Positions 44,261 through 53,995 of a DNA stretch of 64,000 nt are shown here, one piece after another. Location of the stretch: the NCBI RefSeq assembly GCF_003324565.1, contig NZ_QOLA01000003.1, positions 496,001 to 560,000 on the forward strand. Reading direction: 5' to 3'. Position numbers and translations under genes: made by a program. The stretch's first letter is position 1. Every line of letters begins with the position of its first letter. The notes under the pieces were generated by a model, which saw only the letters and a program-made list of their open reading frames with translations, had not been told where the DNA came from and searched no databases. Origin of the DNA: Streptomyces sp. SDr-06. GTDB taxonomy: Bacteria; Actinomycetota; Actinomycetes; Streptomycetales; Streptomycetaceae.

Positions 44261-45388
44261 GTGCACCGTGACCGACTGGAGGCCGTCCTGGAGGCACTGC
44301 CCAGGGCGGCCATCGTGCAAGGCGGCGACGAGGTCGTGATCGCCGTCAACCGGCGTTTCACCGACATGTTCGCCCTCGAAGGCCGCGTCGACCACAGCCC
44401 GGGCGCACCGCTCGGCCCGGTCGTCGACGCCGTGTGCGACACCTTCACCGAACGGCCCTCCTGGGTCGTCGACACCACCCACGCCATCGCCGCCCGGCAC
44501 ATCCACCGGGCCGCCGAGATCGCGCTCACCGACGGACGGGTGATCCGGCGGGACGTGGAGCCGCTGTACGACGCCGACGGCGTGCCGTTCGGTTCGCTGT
44601 GGACCGCGGAGGACATCACCGAAGACAAGCGCCGCGAGCACGCGCTCCAGCGCGACAACGCGGCCCTGGCCGAGCTCGCCGGGCAGCGCAACGAATTCCT
44701 CGCCCTGGCCTCGCACAGCCTGCGCACCCCGCTCACCTCCATTCTCAGCTTCTGCGAGCTCCTCGCCGACCCCGCCTCCGGGCCGCTGGACGCCGACCAG
44801 CGGGCCCTGCTCGCCGCGATCCGGCGCAACGCCCAGCGCATGGAGGGCGTCATGACCACCCTCATGAACACGGCCCGGCTGCGCACCCCGCAGCTGAGGC
44901 TGGAGTTCGACCGGGTGGACATGGCCCGGATGCTCCAGCACGCGGTGCTCGACCGGATGTCCAGCACCGCCGAGGCCGGTGTGTTCGTGGCGCTGCGCTG
45001 CGCGCCGGGCCCGCCGCTGCACGGGGACGAGCACCGCCTGGAGCACGTGCTCGCCAACCTCCTCGAAAACGCCGCCAAGTTCACCCCGCCCGGCGGCCGC
45101 ATCGACATCGACGCCGCCCCGCACGGCGACCAGTGGCACATCGCCGTCGCCGACACCGGGATCGGCGTGCCCGAGCAGTACCGCGAGGAGATCTTCTCCG
45201 GCTTCGTACGGGCCCCCAACGCCGAGGCCGGCGGCTTTCCCGGCACCGGCCTCGGCCTCACGATCAGCCGCGAGATCGTGCGCCGGCACGGCGGCGAGCT
45301 CACCGTCTCGGACGCCGAGGGCGGGGGAGCGGTGTTCGCCATCCGGCTGCCCGTCGCGGGACCGCCCGCCGAAGGGTCCCCGCGGTGA
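44261..45388 (+). CDS. Soluble PAS-type sensor histidine kinase
   Basis: 375 residues from a GTG. A PAS-like domain (about residues 10-120, PAC end GSLWTAEDITEDKRREHAL) precedes the H-box FLALASHSLRTPLTSIL (His near 152), then N-box LENAAKF, DTGIGV and GTGLGLTISREIV. There is no membrane segment, so it senses a cytoplasmic signal. Its TGA overlaps the GTG of the response regulator gene. Confidence 0.9.
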   Translation: MHRDRLEAVLEALPRAAIVQGGDEVVIAVNRRFTDMFALEGRVDHSPGAPLGPVVDAVCDTFTERPSWVVDTTHAIAARHIHRAAEIALTDGRVIRRDVEPLYDADGVPFGSLWTAEDITEDKRREHALQRDNAALAELAGQRNEFLALASHSLRTPLTSILSFCELLADPASGPLDADQRALLAAIRRNAQRMEGVMTTLMNTARLRTPQLRLEFDRVDMARMLQHAVLDRMSSTAEAGVFVALRCAPGPPLHGDEHRLEHVLANLLENAAKFTPPGGRIDIDAAPHGDQWHIAVADTGIGVPEQYREEIFSGFVRAPNAEAGGFPGTGLGLTISREIVRRHGGELTVSDAEGGGAVFAIRLPVAGPPAEGSPR

Positions 45389-46077
45389 CCCGGCTCCTGG
45401 TGGTCGAGGACGACCCCGACGTGGCGATGGCCCTGCGCATCCTGTTCACCCGGGCCGGGTACGAGGTGGTGGCGGCGGCGGACGGCCGCGAGGGGCTGCG
45501 GCGGCTGTTCGCGGACAGCCCCGATCTGATGGTCCTCGACGTCGGCCTGCCGGAACTGGACGGCTGGCAGGTCCTGGAGCGCACCCGGGACATGACCGAC
45601 CTGCCGGTGCTGCTGCTCACCGCCCGCGGCGCCGAGAGCGACCGGGTGCGCGGGCTGCGCGCCGGGGCCGACGACTACCTGCCCAAACCGTTCGGCAACG
45701 AGGAGCTGCTCGCCCGCGTCGAGGCGCTGCTGCGTCGTTCCTCGCCCGCCCGCTGGGCCGGGGCCTCGCACGACGAGGCCCTGCGGCTCGTGCCCGAGCG
45801 GCGCTCGGCCCTGTGGCGCGGCGAAGAGGTGCGGCTCAGTGACATCGAGTACCGGCTGCTCCAGGTCCTGGTCCGCAACCGGGGCCGCGTCGTCACCACC
45901 GACCAGCTGCTCGACCAGGTGTGGGACGACCCCCAGGGCGTCGGCCGCGAGCGGGTCAAGTTCGCCGTGCTGCGGGTGCGCCGCAAGCTCCAGCAGGCCG
46001 CGGGCAGTCTCGAATCCGACCCCCTCGAAGCGGTACGGGGCCTCGGCTACCGCTACCGGGGGGACCAGGGCGGCTGA
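45385..46077 (+). CDS. OmpR-family response regulator
   Basis: 230 residues. The receiver has the acidic pair VEDD, the phospho-Asp52 in VLDVGLP, LLLTA and Lys101 in PKPFG; the C-terminal winged helix ends with VRGLGYRYRGDQ. It is the coupled partner of the kinase just upstream. OmpR proteins often bind 11-bp direct repeats; one such pair lies just downstream at 46152-46170. Confidence 0.93.
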   Translation: MTRLLVVEDDPDVAMALRILFTRAGYEVVAAADGREGLRRLFADSPDLMVLDVGLPELDGWQVLERTRDMTDLPVLLLTARGAESDRVRGLRAGADDYLPKPFGNEELLARVEALLRRSSPARWAGASHDEALRLVPERRSALWRGEEVRLSDIEYRLLQVLVRNRGRVVTTDQLLDQVWDDPQGVGRERVKFAVLRVRRKLQQAAGSLESDPLEAVRGLGYRYRGDQGG

Positions 46078-46151
46078 CCCGGCGCTCGAGGGGGCCGAAG
46101 GTCCCGGCCGCGCGGGGGGCGAAAGGCCCGGGAATGTCCGAATGGCGGCTT

Positions 46152-46170
46152 CGCAACCGTTGCGCAACCG
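46152..46170 (+). promoter_or_regulatory. CGCAACCG direct repeat, 11-bp period
   Basis: CGCAACCG at 46152-46159 and 46163-46170, with a further GCGCAAC near 46185. The spacing fits an OmpR-type site, between the response regulator gene and the epimerase gene. Confidence 0.4.
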
Positions 46171-46242
46171 AACACCATCCGGGTGCGCAACGCACGCCGG
46201 ACATCCTCAAGGACGCCCCGCCGGTCCGTTCCTGGAGTCTTC

Positions 46243-47370
46243 GTGTCCGCCCTGCCGCCCCGCAGCATCGCCGTCGTCCTCGGCACCCGTCCCGAGCTGG
46301 TCAAGCTGACCGAGCTGATCCGCCTCCTCGGGCCCGCCGCCCACGTCGTGCACACCGGGCAGCACTACGACGAGGAGCTCTCCGGCCGCTTCCTGGCCGA
46401 CCTCGGCATCCCCGAGCCGACCTACCTCACCGGCGTCGGCGGACAGCCCCGGGCGGTCCAGATCTCCGCGGCGCTGGCCCAGCTCGACGCGGTCTTCGGC
46501 GCCGAACCGCCGCGCGCGGTCGTCGTGCAGGGCGACACCAACGCGGCCCTGTCCGGCGCGCTCGCCGCCAACGCGCGCGCCATCCCGCTCGTCCACGTGG
46601 AGGCGGGCCTGCGCAGCCACGACCGGAACATGCCCGAAGAGCACAACCGGGTGCTGATCGACCGGATCGCGGACGTGCTGTGCGCCGCGACCCCCGGGAA
46701 CCGCGACAACCTGCTCGCCGAGGGCATCGCGGCGGGCCGCGTCGAAGTCACCGGCAACACGGTCGTCGAGGCCGTCCGCGCTCAGCTGCCCACCAGCGCC
46801 CAGCGGTTCGCCGAGCTGGAGCGGCTCGGGCTGGCGAGCGACGGGTACGTCCTGGCCACCGTCCACCGGCCCGAGAACACCGACGACCCCGCCGCGCTGC
46901 GCGCCGTCCTCACCGAACTCGCCGCACTCGCCGCCGACCTGCCGGTGGTGCTGGCGCTGCATCCGCGCACCCGGGCCCGCATCGAGGCCGCGGACCTCGC
47001 CGGGCTCCTGGAACCCCTGCTCGTCACCCCGCCGCTGGGGTACCGCACCTTCCTCGCGCTCGCCCAGCACGCGGCGCTGCTGGTGTCCGACTCCGGAGGC
47101 GTGCAGGAGGAGGTCACGGTGGTGGGTCGCCCCCTCGTCGTCGTACGCAACTCCACGGAGCGGCCCGAGGCGATGGTCGACTTCGCCGAACTGGTGCGCC
47201 CCGGGCCCGAGTTGGGGATGGCGGCCCGCCGCCGTCTCGCCGAGGGGGCGCCCGGACGGGCCCGCCTCGCCGCGCTGGCGAGCCCCTTCGGTGACGGCCT
47301 CGCCTCGCGCCGCATCGTCGCCCTGCTGGCCGGTCTCGCGACGCGCCAGGCGTACGAGGCCGCGGCGTAA
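46243..47370 (+). CDS. wecB: UDP-N-acetylglucosamine 2-epimerase
   Basis: 375 residues from a GTG with GGAG seven bases upstream. Seen: VVLGTRPELVKL, HTGQHYDEELS, QGDTNAALSG, VEAGLRSHDRNMPEEHNR, TVHRPENTDD and VSDSGGVQEE, the standard WecB series. It makes UDP-ManNAc. It is followed 60 bp on by a processive glycosyltransferase, so the two may make a ManNAc-containing polymer. Confidence 0.92.
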   Translation: MSALPPRSIAVVLGTRPELVKLTELIRLLGPAAHVVHTGQHYDEELSGRFLADLGIPEPTYLTGVGGQPRAVQISAALAQLDAVFGAEPPRAVVVQGDTNAALSGALAANARAIPLVHVEAGLRSHDRNMPEEHNRVLIDRIADVLCAATPGNRDNLLAEGIAAGRVEVTGNTVVEAVRAQLPTSAQRFAELERLGLASDGYVLATVHRPENTDDPAALRAVLTELAALAADLPVVLALHPRTRARIEAADLAGLLEPLLVTPPLGYRTFLALAQHAALLVSDSGGVQEEVTVVGRPLVVVRNSTERPEAMVDFAELVRPGPELGMAARRRLAEGAPGRARLAALASPFGDGLASRRIVALLAGLATRQAYEAAA

Positions 47371-47430
47371 CCGCCCGACCCGCCCCGGACAAGCCCCGCC
47401 TTCCCGCGAACCACCGCCAAGGACACCTCC

Positions 47431-48759
47431 ATGCCCAACAGCCTCTTCCTGTTCCTCTTCCCCTTCTTCCTCCTCGGCTGCTTTCTGCTCTACTGGGCCG
47501 GGGCCCGGCGCGCCTACCTCGGCCGGCCGGAGACCGAGGCGGGGGATCCCGGCGCGCTCGACTGGCACTTCTTCGTGCCCTGCCGGGACGAGGAGGCCGT
47601 GGTCGGAGCCACCGTCGCGCAGCTGCGGGACGACTTTCCCGCCGCCCACGTCTGGGTCATCGACGACGACAGCGACGACCGGACCGGCCTCATCGTGGCC
47701 GCGCTCGCCGAGCACGACCGGCGGGTCCACCTGGTGCGCCGGGTGCGGCCCGAGGCGCGCACGGGCAAGGGGGACGCCCTGAACGCCGCCTATGAGCAGC
47801 TCGGTGACTTCCTGCCGGCCGGAGCCGACCGGGAGCGGACCGTGGTCTGCGTGGTCGACGCCGACGGGCGGCTCGACCCGCGGGCCCTCGAACTCGTCTC
47901 GGGACCGGCCGCGTTCGCCGACCCGGAGGTCGGCGGGGTCCAGGTCGGTGTGCGGATGCGCAATGTCGACGACGAACGCCCGCTGCCCGGCCGGGGCCGC
48001 CTCGCCAACGCCTTCGCGCGGCTCCTGGTCCGCGTCCAGGACATGGAGTTCGCGGTGTCCAACGCGGGCATGCAGCTGCTCCGGGTGCGGACCGGTTCCG
48101 TCGGGCTCGGTGGCAACGGCCAGTTCACCCGGCTCTCCGCGCTCGACCGGATCGCCGCCGCCGAACGGCGCCCCTGGCAGCGCGGTGCGCTCCTGGAGGA
48201 CTACGAGCTCGGCCTCCAGATGATCCTCTCGGGCCACCGCGTCACGCACATCGCCGACACCTGGGTCTCCCAGGAGGGCCTCCCGCACGTGCGGCGCCTG
48301 CTCACCCAGCGCACCCGCTGGGCCCAGGGCAACCTCCAGTGCGTGCGCTACGCGAGCCGGATCGTCTCCTCGCGCCAGTACACCGGCGCGGGCGTCCTGG
48401 AGACGCTGTACACGTTCTTCCAGCCCGTCGCGCACCTGCTCACGCTCGTGCTGTGCGCCGCGATGCTGGTCCTGGGCGGCCTCGGCTCGCTCGGGCTCTG
48501 GCCGCTCACGCTGGTCCTCGCGGTGCTCTCCATCGGCCCGTTCGTCCTGTGGGGCCCGGTCTACCGGCGCGACCACGCCCCGGACGCCTCCCGGCTCACC
48601 GGGCTGCTGTGGGGGCTGGTGCTGTGGCTGTACGCGTACCACCTGTTCGTGGTCTCGGCACGGGGCTTCGTGCGCAGCCTGCGCGGCCGCACCGGCTGGG
48701 CCAAGACCCGGCGCAACGCCGAACCGGTGACCGCGGGCCCGGTCGCGCTGGAAGGCTGA
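47431..48759 (+). CDS. Membrane processive glycosyltransferase, family 2
   Basis: 442 residues. One N-terminal helix, then the GT2 domain with VVDADGRLDP (DxD type, near residue 141), LLEDYELGLQM and the processive-enzyme motif QRTRW (near 294), then three or more C-terminal helices. This is the cellulose-synthase/PgaC layout, with chain growth coupled to export. The donor is not evident, but the upstream epimerase suggests UDP-ManNAc or UDP-GlcNAc. Confidence 0.88.
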   Translation: MPNSLFLFLFPFFLLGCFLLYWAGARRAYLGRPETEAGDPGALDWHFFVPCRDEEAVVGATVAQLRDDFPAAHVWVIDDDSDDRTGLIVAALAEHDRRVHLVRRVRPEARTGKGDALNAAYEQLGDFLPAGADRERTVVCVVDADGRLDPRALELVSGPAAFADPEVGGVQVGVRMRNVDDERPLPGRGRLANAFARLLVRVQDMEFAVSNAGMQLLRVRTGSVGLGGNGQFTRLSALDRIAAAERRPWQRGALLEDYELGLQMILSGHRVTHIADTWVSQEGLPHVRRLLTQRTRWAQGNLQCVRYASRIVSSRQYTGAGVLETLYTFFQPVAHLLTLVLCAAMLVLGGLGSLGLWPLTLVLAVLSIGPFVLWGPVYRRDHAPDASRLTGLLWGLVLWLYAYHLFVVSARGFVRSLRGRTGWAKTRRNAEPVTAGPVALEG

Positions 48760-48891
48760 ACCCCCGACAAGGGCCGGGCGTACGGCAGTTGACCGAGGGG
48801 CCGGGCGTGCGGAGGTCACGCCCAGACCCGGGTGTCGGCGCGGGCGCGAGGAGGTGGCGGGTCCCGCCTCCCGGCTCGCGCCCGGGGTGCC

Positions 48892-51324
48892 TCAGCGGCC
48901 GCCGCGGCCCTTCGGGTCGAGCAGGCCCGCCTTGCGCAGGGCGTCCGCCATCGCGCCGTTCGCGGGGGCCGGTGCCGCGCCGCGGCCCTGGCCGCCGCCC
49001 TGCCGGTTGCCGCCGCGGGCCTCCCCGCCGCCGTTCCCGCGGCGCTGCCGGGCCTGGTCCTGCCGCTGCTGCGGCGGCCGGTTGCCCCGGCCCCGAGCCG
49101 GGCCGCCCCGCTCGCCGCGGTCCCGCCCGGGCGCGCCGCCCGGCGCCGACGCGTCGTCGTCGAGCCGCAGGGTCAGCGAGATCCGCTTGCGCGGCACGTC
49201 CACGTCCAGGACCTTCACCTTGACGATGTCGCCCGGCTTCACCACGTCCCGCGGGTCCTTCACGAACGTCTTCGACAGCGCCGAGACGTGCGCGAGGCCG
49301 TCCTGGTGCACACCGATGTCGATGAACGCGCCGAACGCCGCCACGTTGGTGACCACGCCTTCGAGGACCATCCCGGATTCCAGGTCGCCGATCTTCTCGA
49401 CGCCCTCCTTGAAGGTGGCCGTCTTGAACGCCGGTCGCGGGTCGCGGCCCGGCTTCTCCAGCTCGCGCAGGATGTCGGTGACCGTGGGCAGGCCGAACGT
49501 CTCGTCCACGAAGTCGTCGGGGCGCAGCGAGCGCAGCACCCCCGTGTTGCCGATGAGGGAGGCGACCTCGCTGCCCGTCGTCTTCACCATCCGCCGCACC
49601 ACCGGGTAGGCCTCGGGGTGCACGCTGGAGGCGTCCAGCGGGTCCTCGCCGTCGCGGATCCGCAGGAAGCCCGCGCACTGCTCGTACGCCTTCGGGCCGA
49701 GGCGCGCGACGTTCTTCAGCGCCTTGCGCGAGCGGAAGGGGCCGTTGGCGTCGCGGTGCGCCACGATGTTCTCGGCGAGGCCGGAGCCGATGCCGGACAC
49801 CCGCGAAAGCAGCGGCGCGGAGGCCGTGTTGACGTCGACGCCCACGCCGTTCACACAGTCCTCGACGACCGCGTCCAGCGAGCGCGACAGCTTCACCTCG
49901 GACAGGTCGTGCTGGTACTGGCCCACGCCGATGGACTTCGGGTCGATCTTCACCAGCTCGGCCAGCGGGTCCTGCAGGCGGCGGGCGATGGAGACCGCGC
50001 CGCGCAGCGACACGTCCATGTCCGGGAACTCCTGCGAGGCGAACGCGGAGGCCGAGTACACCGAGGCGCCGGCTTCCGACACCATCACCTTGGCGAGGTT
50101 CAACTCCGGGTGGCGCGCGATGAGTTCACCGGCGAGCTTGTCCGTCTCGCGGGACGCGGTGCCGTTGCCGATGGCGATCAGCTCGACCGCGTGCTCCGCG
50201 CAGAGCCCGGCCAGCTTCGCGAGCGCCTGGTCCCACTTGTTCGCGGGCACGTGCGGGTGGATCACGTCGGTGGCCACGACCTTGCCGGTCGCGTCGACGA
50301 CGGCCACCTTCACGCCGGTGCGGAAACCGGGGTCGAGGCCGAGCGTGGGCCGGGTGCCCGCCGGGGCGGCGAGCAGCAGGTCGCGCAGGTTGGAGGCGAA
50401 GACGCGGACCGCCTCGTCCTCGGCGGCCGTACGGAGCCGCAGCCGCAGGTCGATGCCGAGGTGCACCAGGATGCGGGTGCGCCAGGCCCAACGCACCGTG
50501 TCCGCGAGCCACTTGTCGCCGGGACGGCCCCGGTCGTTGACGCCGAAGCGGCGCGCCACCATGTTCTCGTACGTCGAGGGGCCGGGCTGTGCCGAGGGCT
50601 CCTCGGGCTCCAGGACGAGGTCGAGGACCTCCTCCTTCTCGCCGCGCAGCATCGCGAGCACCCGGTGCGAGGGCAGCGCGGTGAACGGCTCGGTGAAGTC
50701 GAAGTAGTCGGCGAACTTGGCACCCGCCTCCTCCTTGCCCTCGCGGACCTTCGCGGCCAGCCGGCCCTTGGTCCACATGCGCTCACGCAGCTCGCCGATC
50801 AGGTCGGCGTCCTCCGAGAACCGCTCGGCGAGGATGGCGCGGGCGCCCTCCAGGGCCGCGGCCGGGTCGGCGACGCCCTTGTCCGCGTCCACGAACGCGG
50901 CGGCCGCGGCGAGCGGGTCCACCGACGGGTCGGCGAGCAGGCCGTCGGCGAGCGGTTCGAGACCCGCCTCGCGCGCGATCTGCGCCTTGGTGCGCCGCTT
51001 CGGCTTGAAGGGCAGGTAGATGTCCTCCAGGCGGGCCTTGGTGTCGGCGGCCCGGATCTGCGCCGCGAGGGCCTCGGTGAGCTTGCCCTGCTCCCGTACG
51101 GACTCCAGGACGGCGGTGCGCCGGTCCTCCAGCTCCCGCAGGTAGCGCAGCCGCTCCTCCAGGGTGCGCAGCTGGGCGTCGTCCAGCATCTCGGTCGCTT
51201 CCTTGCGGTAGCGCGCGATGAACGGGACGGTGGACCCGCCGTCGAGCAGCTCGACGGCGGCCTTCACCTGCCGCTCCCGTACGCCGAGTTCCTCGGCGAT
51301 CCTGCCTTCGATGGACGTCGTCAC
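48892..51324 (-). CDS. tex: Tex-family RNA-binding transcription accessory protein
   Basis: 810 residues. The Tex N-terminal helical domain, the YqgF-like fold ([18 protein letters not shown]), the helix-hairpin-helix region ([17 protein letters not shown]) and an S1 domain (about 640-710, [18 protein letters not shown]) are in the usual order. The C-terminus is a Gly/Arg-rich tail of about 80 residues, longer than in E. coli homologues. Start ATG giving [13 protein letters not shown]. Confidence 0.93.
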   Translation of the reverse strand: MTTSIEGRIAEELGVRERQVKAAVELLDGGSTVPFIARYRKEATEMLDDAQLRTLEERLRYLRELEDRRTAVLESVREQGKLTEALAAQIRAADTKARLEDIYLPFKPKRRTKAQIAREAGLEPLADGLLADPSVDPLAAAAAFVDADKGVADPAAALEGARAILAERFSEDADLIGELRERMWTKGRLAAKVREGKEEAGAKFADYFDFTEPFTALPSHRVLAMLRGEKEEVLDLVLEPEEPSAQPGPSTYENMVARRFGVNDRGRPGDKWLADTVRWAWRTRILVHLGIDLRLRLRTAAEDEAVRVFASNLRDLLLAAPAGTRPTLGLDPGFRTGVKVAVVDATGKVVATDVIHPHVPANKWDQALAKLAGLCAEHAVELIAIGNGTASRETDKLAGELIARHPELNLAKVMVSEAGASVYSASAFASQEFPDMDVSLRGAVSIARRLQDPLAELVKIDPKSIGVGQYQHDLSEVKLSRSLDAVVEDCVNGVGVDVNTASAPLLSRVSGIGSGLAENIVAHRDANGPFRSRKALKNVARLGPKAYEQCAGFLRIRDGEDPLDASSVHPEAYPVVRRMVKTTGSEVASLIGNTGVLRSLRPDDFVDETFGLPTVTDILRELEKPGRDPRPAFKTATFKEGVEKIGDLESGMVLEGVVTNVAAFGAFIDIGVHQDGLAHVSALSKTFVKDPRDVVKPGDIVKVKVLDVDVPRKRISLTLRLDDDASAPGGAPGRDRGERGGPARGRGNRPPQQRQDQARQRRGNGGGEARGGNRQGGGQGRGAAPAPANGAMADALRKAGLLDPKGRGGR

Positions 51325-51390
51325 GTTGCCGTACCGCCTTCTCGCTGAGCCTGAGGCGCCATTGTGGCAGGCGGCGCCGACAATCGACGA

Positions 51391-52254
51391 TCAGCCCTTG
51401 CCGACCAGGTCGGCCGGGAAGCCGCCCGCCAGCGCCGCCGTCACCAGGAACCCCTTGGCGAGTTCGGTGAGCCGCGCCACGTCCCGCTCGCCGAGGAGTT
51501 CGTACGGGGCGAGGTCGAGGCGGTCGGTGCGGTCCTCGAGGTCGGCGCGCAGCGCCACGCCCGCCTCGGTCAACTCGCCCTCGCCGTCCAGCAGTCCGCG
51601 CGCGCGGAGCCGGCCGGCCGCCGCGTCCCAGTCCGACTGCTCCCAGCCGCGCGTGGCCATGACCCAGGTGCGGGCCATGCCCTTGCCGGTCGCGGTGTGG
51701 CTGACCAGCGCCTCCAGCGGGTCGAGCTCCAGAGCGAGCAGGGCGGTGAGGTGGGCGTCGCCCCGGTGCTCGCGCAGCAGCGTGGCCGCGTGCCAGTAGG
51801 CGAGGTGGGGCTGCTCGGGCACGGGAAGGTCGGCGTGCGCGGCGTACAGGGGGCGGGCGTGGCGGGTACAGCCCTCGGCGGCGCGCAGGGCGAGCCGGGC
51901 CGCCTCCGCCATCTCGTCCGAGGCGACGGCCTCCTCGCCGAGCAGCCTGCGCAGCGTGCTGTCGACGGCCCTCAGGCGGGCGGCGAGCACGGCCTCGGGG
52001 GAGGCGGTGCGCCACACGGCGGGCAGGTGCCGGGCGATCAGGTCGTGGCGGAAGTTGTAGAAGGTGGCCGCCACGACCCCGGGGCCCACGGCGCCCATCG
52101 CGGCGGCGCGCCCCGCGAAGTAGGCGGCGCCGCGGTCCTCGATGCCGAGCCCGGCGAGCTCCTTGGTGAAGTCCGGCGAGAAGTAGACCGTGGCGTGCAG
52201 GGAGTTGAGGGGGCTGTGGCAGTGGCGTCCGGCGCGCGGGGGGAGAGAACTCAT
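51391..52254 (-). CDS. SCO6745-family protein of unknown function
   Basis: 287 residues. The sequence is mostly helical (AYFAGRAAAMGAVGPGVVAATFYNFRHDLIARHL; HTATGKGMARTWVMATRGW), matching what I recall of the uncharacterised actinobacterial SCO6745 family; the C-terminal part looks like a winged helix (LRARGLLDGEGELTEAG). No catalytic residues are evident. A TetR-type operator lies 12 bp before its start. Confidence 0.65.
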   Translation of the reverse strand: MSSLPPRAGRHCHSPLNSLHATVYFSPDFTKELAGLGIEDRGAAYFAGRAAAMGAVGPGVVAATFYNFRHDLIARHLPAVWRTASPEAVLAARLRAVDSTLRRLLGEEAVASDEMAEAARLALRAAEGCTRHARPLYAAHADLPVPEQPHLAYWHAATLLREHRGDAHLTALLALELDPLEALVSHTATGKGMARTWVMATRGWEQSDWDAAAGRLRARGLLDGEGELTEAGVALRADLEDRTDRLDLAPYELLGERDVARLTELAKGFLVTAALAGGFPADLVGKG

Positions 52255-52265
52255 GCCCAGCACGT

Positions 52266-52281
52266 TACCGACTGGTCGGTA
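52266..52281 (-). promoter_or_regulatory. TACCGAC-TG-GTCGGTA TetR-type operator
   Basis: Seven-base perfect arms around TG, a form common for actinobacterial TetR regulators. It sits just upstream of the SCO6745-family gene and 95 bp from the divergent AraC gene. No TetR gene is adjacent. Confidence 0.6.
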
Positions 52282-52374
52282 CGGCGGGAAGGGGTGGGAG
52301 GATGCCCGGGCGGTGGCAGGAAAGGTGGGCTTCTCGTCATTGCGGCCATCGTGGGCCGCGACCAGGATGAGGAC

Positions 52375-53337
52375 ATGACGCAGCGCTCCGTCCTGGTCGT
52401 CCTCTTCGACGACGTCCAGAGTCTCGACGTGACCGGACCGGCCGAGGTGTTCGGCGCCGCGGGCCGCGCCGTCGGGGACCGGGCCGCCTACCGGGTGCGC
52501 TTCGCCTCGCTCGACGGCGCCCCGGTCACCTCGCACAGCGGGCTGCGGCTCATGGCCGACTCCGCGCTCACGGACGCCGGACCGGCCGACACCCTGCTCG
52601 TCCCGGGCGGCGACGGTGCCCTCGCGCCCGACCCGGCCCTGCTCGACTGGCTGCGGGAGCACGGCCCCCGGGCCCACCGGCTCGTCTCCGTGTGCACCGG
52701 CTCGCTGCTGCTCGCCGAGGCCGGGCTGCTCGACGGGCGCCGGGCCACCACGCACTGGGCGCTGTGCTCCCGGCTGGCCCGGAACCACCCCGCCGTCGAC
52801 GTCGAACCGGACCCGATCTTCGTGCGGGACGGCAACATCGCCACCTCGGCCGGGGTCACCGCGGGCATCGACCTCGCGCTGGCCCTGGTGGAGGAGGACC
52901 ACGGCAGGGAGGTGGCCCTGACCGTCGCCCGCAACTTCGTGGTGTTCCTGCGCCGCCCGGGCAACCAGGCCCAGTTCAGCGTCCAGCTCGCCGCGCAGAC
53001 CGCCCGCCGCGAGCCGCTGCGCGAACTCCAGCGGTGGATCGCCGAGCATCCGGACGGCGACCTCTCGGTGGCGGCCCTCGCCCAGCGGGCCAGCCTCTCG
53101 CCCCGCCACTTCGCCCGCGCCTTCCACGCCGAGACCGGGATCACCCCCGGCCGCTACGTCGAGCGCGTCCGCCTGGAACACGCCCGCCGTCTGCTCGAAG
53201 AGAGCCAGGGCAGCGTCCAGGAGGTCTCCCGCGCCGCCGGCTACGGCACCCCCGAGGCGATGCGGCGCGCCTTCGTCAAGACGCTGGGCACGGCCCCCGC
53301 CGAGTACCGCCGCCGCTTCCGCCCCGCCCCCGCGTAG
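52375..53337 (+). CDS. GlxA-type AraC-family regulator with DJ-1/PfpI sensor domain
   Basis: 320 residues. The N-terminal GATase1-like domain (about 1-190) has SVCTGSLLLAEAGLLDGRRATTHW with the nucleophile-elbow Cys; the C-terminal AraC pair of helix-turn-helices is at about 215-315 (LSVAALAQRASLSPRHFARAF, VQEVSRAAGYGTPEAMRRAF). It likely controls the DJ-1-like gene 20 bp downstream and itself. Confidence 0.9.
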   Translation: MTQRSVLVVLFDDVQSLDVTGPAEVFGAAGRAVGDRAAYRVRFASLDGAPVTSHSGLRLMADSALTDAGPADTLLVPGGDGALAPDPALLDWLREHGPRAHRLVSVCTGSLLLAEAGLLDGRRATTHWALCSRLARNHPAVDVEPDPIFVRDGNIATSAGVTAGIDLALALVEEDHGREVALTVARNFVVFLRRPGNQAQFSVQLAAQTARREPLRELQRWIAEHPDGDLSVAALAQRASLSPRHFARAFHAETGITPGRYVERVRLEHARRLLEESQGSVQEVSRAAGYGTPEAMRRAFVKTLGTAPAEYRRRFRPAPA

Positions 53338-53356
53338 CTCACCGAAGAGGAGTCCC

Positions 53357-53995
53357 ATGCAGATAGCCGTCGTCCTGTATCCCGGCTTCACCGCCCTGGA
53401 CGCGATCGGTCCCTATGACACCCTCAGCCGGCTCCCCGGCGCCGAGACGGTGTTCGTGGCCGAGCAGGCCGGACCCGTGAGCAACGAGAGCGGGAGCCTG
53501 ACCCTGGTCGCCGAGAAGTCCTTCGCCGAGGTGACCCGGCCCGACCTCGTGATCGTGCCGGGCGGGCCGCCCGAGGCCGTCGAGCCGCATCTCGACGGCG
53601 GGCCGCTCCTCGACTGGCTGCGCGTCGCCGACGCCGCCTCGACCTGGACGACGTCGGTGTGCACGGGCTCGCTGCTGCTCGCCGCGGCCGGGCTCCTCAC
53701 GGGCCGCCGCGCGACCTCGCACTGGCTGGCCCTGGACCGGCTCGCCGCGTTCGGCGTGACGCCGACGGGGGAGCGGGTCGTCATGGACCACAAGTACGTC
53801 ACCGCGGCCGGCGTCTCCTCCGGCCTCGACATGGGGCTCGCGCTGATCGGGCGGATCGTCGGGGACCGCTACGCCCAGGCGGTCCAGCTCCTCGTGGAGT
53901 ACGACCCGCAGCCGCCCTACGACGCGGGCTCGCCCGACAAGGCCCCCGCCGACCTGGTGGAGCACTTCAGGACGAAGGGCTTCCCTCAGGACTGA
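53357..53995 (+). CDS. DJ-1/PfpI-family protein
   Basis: 212 residues with GAGGAG upstream. The Cys elbow TTSVCTGSLLLAAAGLLTGRRATSHW closely repeats the sensor domain of the upstream AraC protein, a sign of a duplicated domain. Members include isonitrile hydratases and glyoxalases; the reaction here is unknown. Its 3' end overlaps the convergent enoyl-CoA hydratase gene by 29 bp. Confidence 0.88.
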   Translation: MQIAVVLYPGFTALDAIGPYDTLSRLPGAETVFVAEQAGPVSNESGSLTLVAEKSFAEVTRPDLVIVPGGPPEAVEPHLDGGPLLDWLRVADAASTWTTSVCTGSLLLAAAGLLTGRRATSHWLALDRLAAFGVTPTGERVVMDHKYVTAAGVSSGLDMGLALIGRIVGDRYAQAVQLLVEYDPQPPYDAGSPDKAPADLVEHFRTKGFPQD

